From NCBI GenBank assembly GCA_947573135.1, contig CANPDU010000010.1, positions 25,672 through 89,671 on the forward strand: a stretch of DNA of 64,000 nucleotides, written 5' to 3'. The notes under the pieces were generated by a model. That model did no database searches. It was not told where the DNA came from and saw nothing but the letters and a program-made list of their open reading frames with translations. The translations under genes and the position numbers were made by a program. Of the stretch, positions 61,896-64,000 are shown in pieces; position 1 is the first letter of the stretch; each line of letters opens with the position of its first letter. This DNA is from an uncultured Bacteroidales bacterium. GTDB lineage: Bacteria; Bacteroidota; Bacteroidia; Bacteroidales; Muribaculaceae.

Positions 61896-61929
61896 CCCTG
61901 CCAATAACATTTATTTTTAAACAAGCTCT
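61896..61929 (-). repeat. Right terminal inverted repeat of the 348-bp element
   Basis: Reverse complement of the left end at 30 of 34 positions; the mismatches are one A/T and three adjacent bases before GGCAGGG. Confidence 0.8.
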
Positions 61930-61965
61930 AACAAAGGTCTTGAAAATTTTGTTGTCGCAAAAAAA

Positions 61966-61995
61966 GCGGCGCACTCTGTATATGGAGTGCGCCGC
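61966..61995 (-). terminator. rpsA terminator
   Basis: GCGGCGCACTC and GAGTGCGCCGC arms around a short loop; on the minus strand the stem is followed by a run of T residues (61965-61960). It begins 29 bp after the rpsA stop. Confidence 0.9.
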
Positions 61996-62024
61996 TGCTG
62001 TATGGTCTATAATTCGGGTTGAAA

Positions 62025-63803
62025 TTATTTTCCTGAGAGTTTTTCTTTGAGAGCTGCGAGAGCTTCGAGGTCGCCAAGAGTGGTCTTTTCGAGCGGAGCG
62101 TTGAGCGCGGGAGCTTCTTCCTGCTTTTTGGGAGCGCGGCGAGCTTTGCGTTCTGCAGTCTTTTCAGCACGAGCTTCATCTTCGAAGATGCGGCTGTGAG
62201 AAAGGATGATGCGCTTGCTGTCCTTGTTGAATTCGATCACCTTGAAGTTGAGTTTTTCGTCAACCTTAGCCTGCGAACCGTCTTCCTTAACGAGGTGCTT
62301 GGGAGTAGCGAAGCCTTCTACGCCGTAGGGGAGAGCAACGACTGCGCCCTTATCGAGCATTTCGACGATAGTGCCTTCGTGAACAGAACCAACGGTGAAG
62401 ATTGTCTCGAATACATCCCAGGGATTTTCTTCGAGCTGCTTGTGGCCGAGGCTCAAGCGGCGGTTGTCCTTGTCGATAGCGAGAACCTCAACTTCGATGT
62501 CGGCACCGATCTGAGTGAATTCGCTGGGGTGTTTGATTTTCTTGGTCCAGGAGAGGTCGCTGATGTGGATAAGACCGTCGACGCCTTCTTCGATTTCAAC
62601 GAATACGCCGAAGTTGGTGAAGTTGCGTACTTTTGCAGTGTGACGGCTACCGATGGGATATTTTGTCTCGATGTTTTCCCAAGGATCGTTCTTGAGCTGC
62701 TTGATGCCGAGGCTCATCTTGCGGTCTTCGCGGTCGAGAGTGAGGACAACAGCTTCAACTTCGTCGCCGACTTTCATGAAGTCCTGAGCGCTGCGGAGAT
62801 GCTGAGACCAAGACATTTCGCTGACGTGGATAAGACCTTCTACGCCCGGAGCGATTTCGAGGAATGCGCCGTAATCGGCCATAACGACAACTTTGCCCTT
62901 GACTTTGTCGCCGACTTTGAGGTCGGGGTTGAGGGCGTCCCAGGGATGGGGCTGGAGCTGCTTGAGACCGAGAGCGATACGTTTCTTCTCGTCGTCGAAG
63001 TCGAGGATAACGACGTTGAGTTTCTGGTCGAGCTCGACAACTTCGCTGGGATGGTTTACGCGGCCCCAAGAGAGGTCGGTGATGTGGATAAGACCGTCGA
63101 CGCCACCGAGATCGATGAATACGCCGTAAGCGGTGATATTCTTGACTGTTCCTTCGAGAACCTGACCCTTTTCGAGCTTGGATATGATCTCGCGCTTCTG
63201 CTGCTCGAGCTCAGCTTCGATAAGAGCTTTGTGAGAAACGACAACGTTTTTGAATTCTTCGTTGATCTTGACAACTTTGAATTCCATTGTCTTGCCTACG
63301 AAGAGGTCGTAGTCGCGGATGGGCTTGACGTCGATCTGAGAGCCGGGGAGGAATGCCTCGATGCCGAATACGTCGACAATCATGCCGCCTTTTGTGCGGC
63401 ACTTGATGTAGCCCTTGATGATTTCGTCGTTTTCGAGAGCCGCGTTGATACGTTCCCAAGAGCGTGAAGCGCGAGCTTTCTTGTGAGACAGGATAAGCTG
63501 ACCTTTCTTGTCTTCCTGATTTTCGATGAAAACTTCCACAGTGTCGCCGACTTTGATTTCGGGATTGTAGCGGAATTCGTTCATCGGGATGATACCGTCG
63601 CTCTTGTATCCGATGTTAACCACAGCTTCGCGTTTGTTGAGCGCGATTATGGTACCTTCGATTACGTCTTTGTCTTTGACGGTGTTGAGAGATTCGTCGT
63701 AGGTTTTGGTGAGCTCTTCACGAGTCTTCTCTCCAGCAGTTTCGCCATTTTCGTAGGCTTCCCAATCGAAGTCTGCGAGGGGTGAATTTTGTAATTCAGT
63801 CAT
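62025..63803 (-). CDS. rpsA: 30S ribosomal protein S1
   Basis: A 592-residue RNA-binding protein of the small subunit that helps load mRNA; Bacteroidota use it heavily because they lack strong Shine-Dalgarno pairing. Six S1 domains are visible, starting at IEGTIIALNKREAVV, KGYIKCRTKGGMIVDV, LEGTVKNITAYGVFIDL, KGKVVVMADYGAFLEI, TAKVRNFTNFGVFVEI and EGTIVEMLDKGAVVAL. The tail is charged (AEKTAERKARRAPKKQEE). Codon use is strongly optimised. It has a consensus promoter and terminator, hence is a single unit. Confidence 0.97.
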   Translation of the reverse strand: MTELQNSPLADFDWEAYENGETAGEKTREELTKTYDESLNTVKDKDVIEGTIIALNKREAVVNIGYKSDGIIPMNEFRYNPEIKVGDTVEVFIENQEDKKGQLILSHKKARASRSWERINAALENDEIIKGYIKCRTKGGMIVDVFGIEAFLPGSQIDVKPIRDYDLFVGKTMEFKVVKINEEFKNVVVSHKALIEAELEQQKREIISKLEKGQVLEGTVKNITAYGVFIDLGGVDGLIHITDLSWGRVNHPSEVVELDQKLNVVILDFDDEKKRIALGLKQLQPHPWDALNPDLKVGDKVKGKVVVMADYGAFLEIAPGVEGLIHVSEMSWSQHLRSAQDFMKVGDEVEAVVLTLDREDRKMSLGIKQLKNDPWENIETKYPIGSRHTAKVRNFTNFGVFVEIEEGVDGLIHISDLSWTKKIKHPSEFTQIGADIEVEVLAIDKDNRRLSLGHKQLEENPWDVFETIFTVGSVHEGTIVEMLDKGAVVALPYGVEGFATPKHLVKEDGSQAKVDEKLNFKVIEFNKDSKRIILSHSRIFEDEARAEKTAERKARRAPKKQEEAPALNAPLEKTTLGDLEALAALKEKLSGK

Positions 63804-63871
63804 TTAATTAAGTTAATAAATAGAGTTAGTTAAAAAATAGTGCGTTGACGGATGTTGCCGTTTCAGCGCGG

Positions 63872-63902
63872 CAAAGATACGAATAATTTTCTAATTTACA
63901 AA
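63872..63902 (-). promoter_or_regulatory. rpsA promoter
   Basis: TTTG (63902-63899) and TATCTTTG (63879-63872) are 19 bp apart on the minus strand, a full match to the Bacteroidota consensus, 68 bp upstream of the ATG. The last 98 bases of the window show no gene. Confidence 0.75.
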
Positions 63903-64000
63903 TGGTTTTGGGGAAATTTTGAGGGCTTTTAGTGGGGGTAGGGTCTTGGCAGGTTCAACTGGCAAGTGCAAAATTAGCGATTTGTTTGAAGAATTCAGTT

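Larger units (their letters stand above)
61582..61929. mobile_element. 348-bp MITE-like element with terminal inverted repeats
   Basis: Terminal inverted repeats of 34 bp (61582-61615 and 61896-61929) match at 30 positions and begin AGAGCTTGTTTAA. The interior has no convincing gene, a GCGTAC-TTGAT-GTACGC hairpin (61655-61671) and a GCCGTCGACGGC palindrome (61793-61804). No clear target duplication is seen. It looks like a non-autonomous mobile or otherwise dispersed element, lying between the ZIP gene and the rpsA terminator. Confidence 0.75.

Noticed and set aside
61271..61924. Open frame that begins in the right end of the 348-bp element and runs into the ZIP gene
   Set aside because: It crosses both element ends and then reads the ZIP gene in another frame; no coherent protein.
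62196..63467. 423-codon open frame on the plus strand opposite rpsA
   Set aside because: Antisense shadow produced by the strong codon bias of rpsA; the product is a low-complexity acidic sequence with no motifs.

Overview
The window is chromosomal DNA of a Bacteroidota bacterium, almost certainly of order Bacteroidales. The evidence is a SusC/SusD polysaccharide locus with BACON-type lipoproteins, several type IX secretion (T9SS) genes (porU, porV, porW, porX), many upstream regions with the Bacteroidota -33 TTTG / -7 TAnnTTTG promoter, and typical lipoprotein signal peptides. The roughly balanced GC content and gene set resemble Muribaculaceae (S24-7), but that family assignment is an inference.

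Layout. 1-6.3 kb: start of truA, speA, a TPR/OmpA-like lipoprotein, a B3/B4-domain protein, a YrdC/Sua5 protein and a GNAT/FemAB-like protein. 6.3-17.2 kb: a beta-glucan-type utilisation locus on the minus strand, in transcription order regulator, GH16, SusC, SusD, glycan-binding lipoprotein, GH5. The DUF6377-type regulator appears frameshifted at its C-terminal helix-turn-helix. 17.3-23 kb: cysteine synthesis (cysE-cysK), then NamZ-type exo-muramidase, sodium:solute symporter and WYL regulator. 23.1-24.8 kb: tRNA-Ala(GGC), an AT-rich MNT/HEPN toxin-antitoxin pair, a PepSY-like lipoprotein, tRNA-Gln(TTG).

24.8-42.4 kb: HAD phosphatase; the minus-strand unit GH25 lysozyme-porU-porV-ispF; then the plus-strand run rel, pgpH-like, porW, porX, tsaE, birA and a DUF4332 protein. 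This places four T9SS genes and three nucleotide-signalling enzymes close together. 42.5-52.3 kb: PCMD protein, an unrecognised protein with two related halves, RNase E/G, a 29-residue basic ribosomal-type protein, HU, a HAD nucleotidase, an EEP phosphatase, a cytidylate-kinase-like protein, and a divergent AraC / flavodoxin-monooxygenase locus with the decayed remains of a duplication behind it.

52.6-57.3 kb: a FecR-like secreted protein coupled to a 1281-residue CHASE2-caspase fusion with an EF-hand loop. This is the least conventional system here. 57.5-64 kb: an unknown acidic protein, cyclophilin-type PPIase, M16 protease, DUF486 protein and ZIP transporter; a 348-bp element with 34-bp terminal inverted repeats inserted 9 bp upstream of the ZIP start; and ribosomal protein S1 with its promoter.
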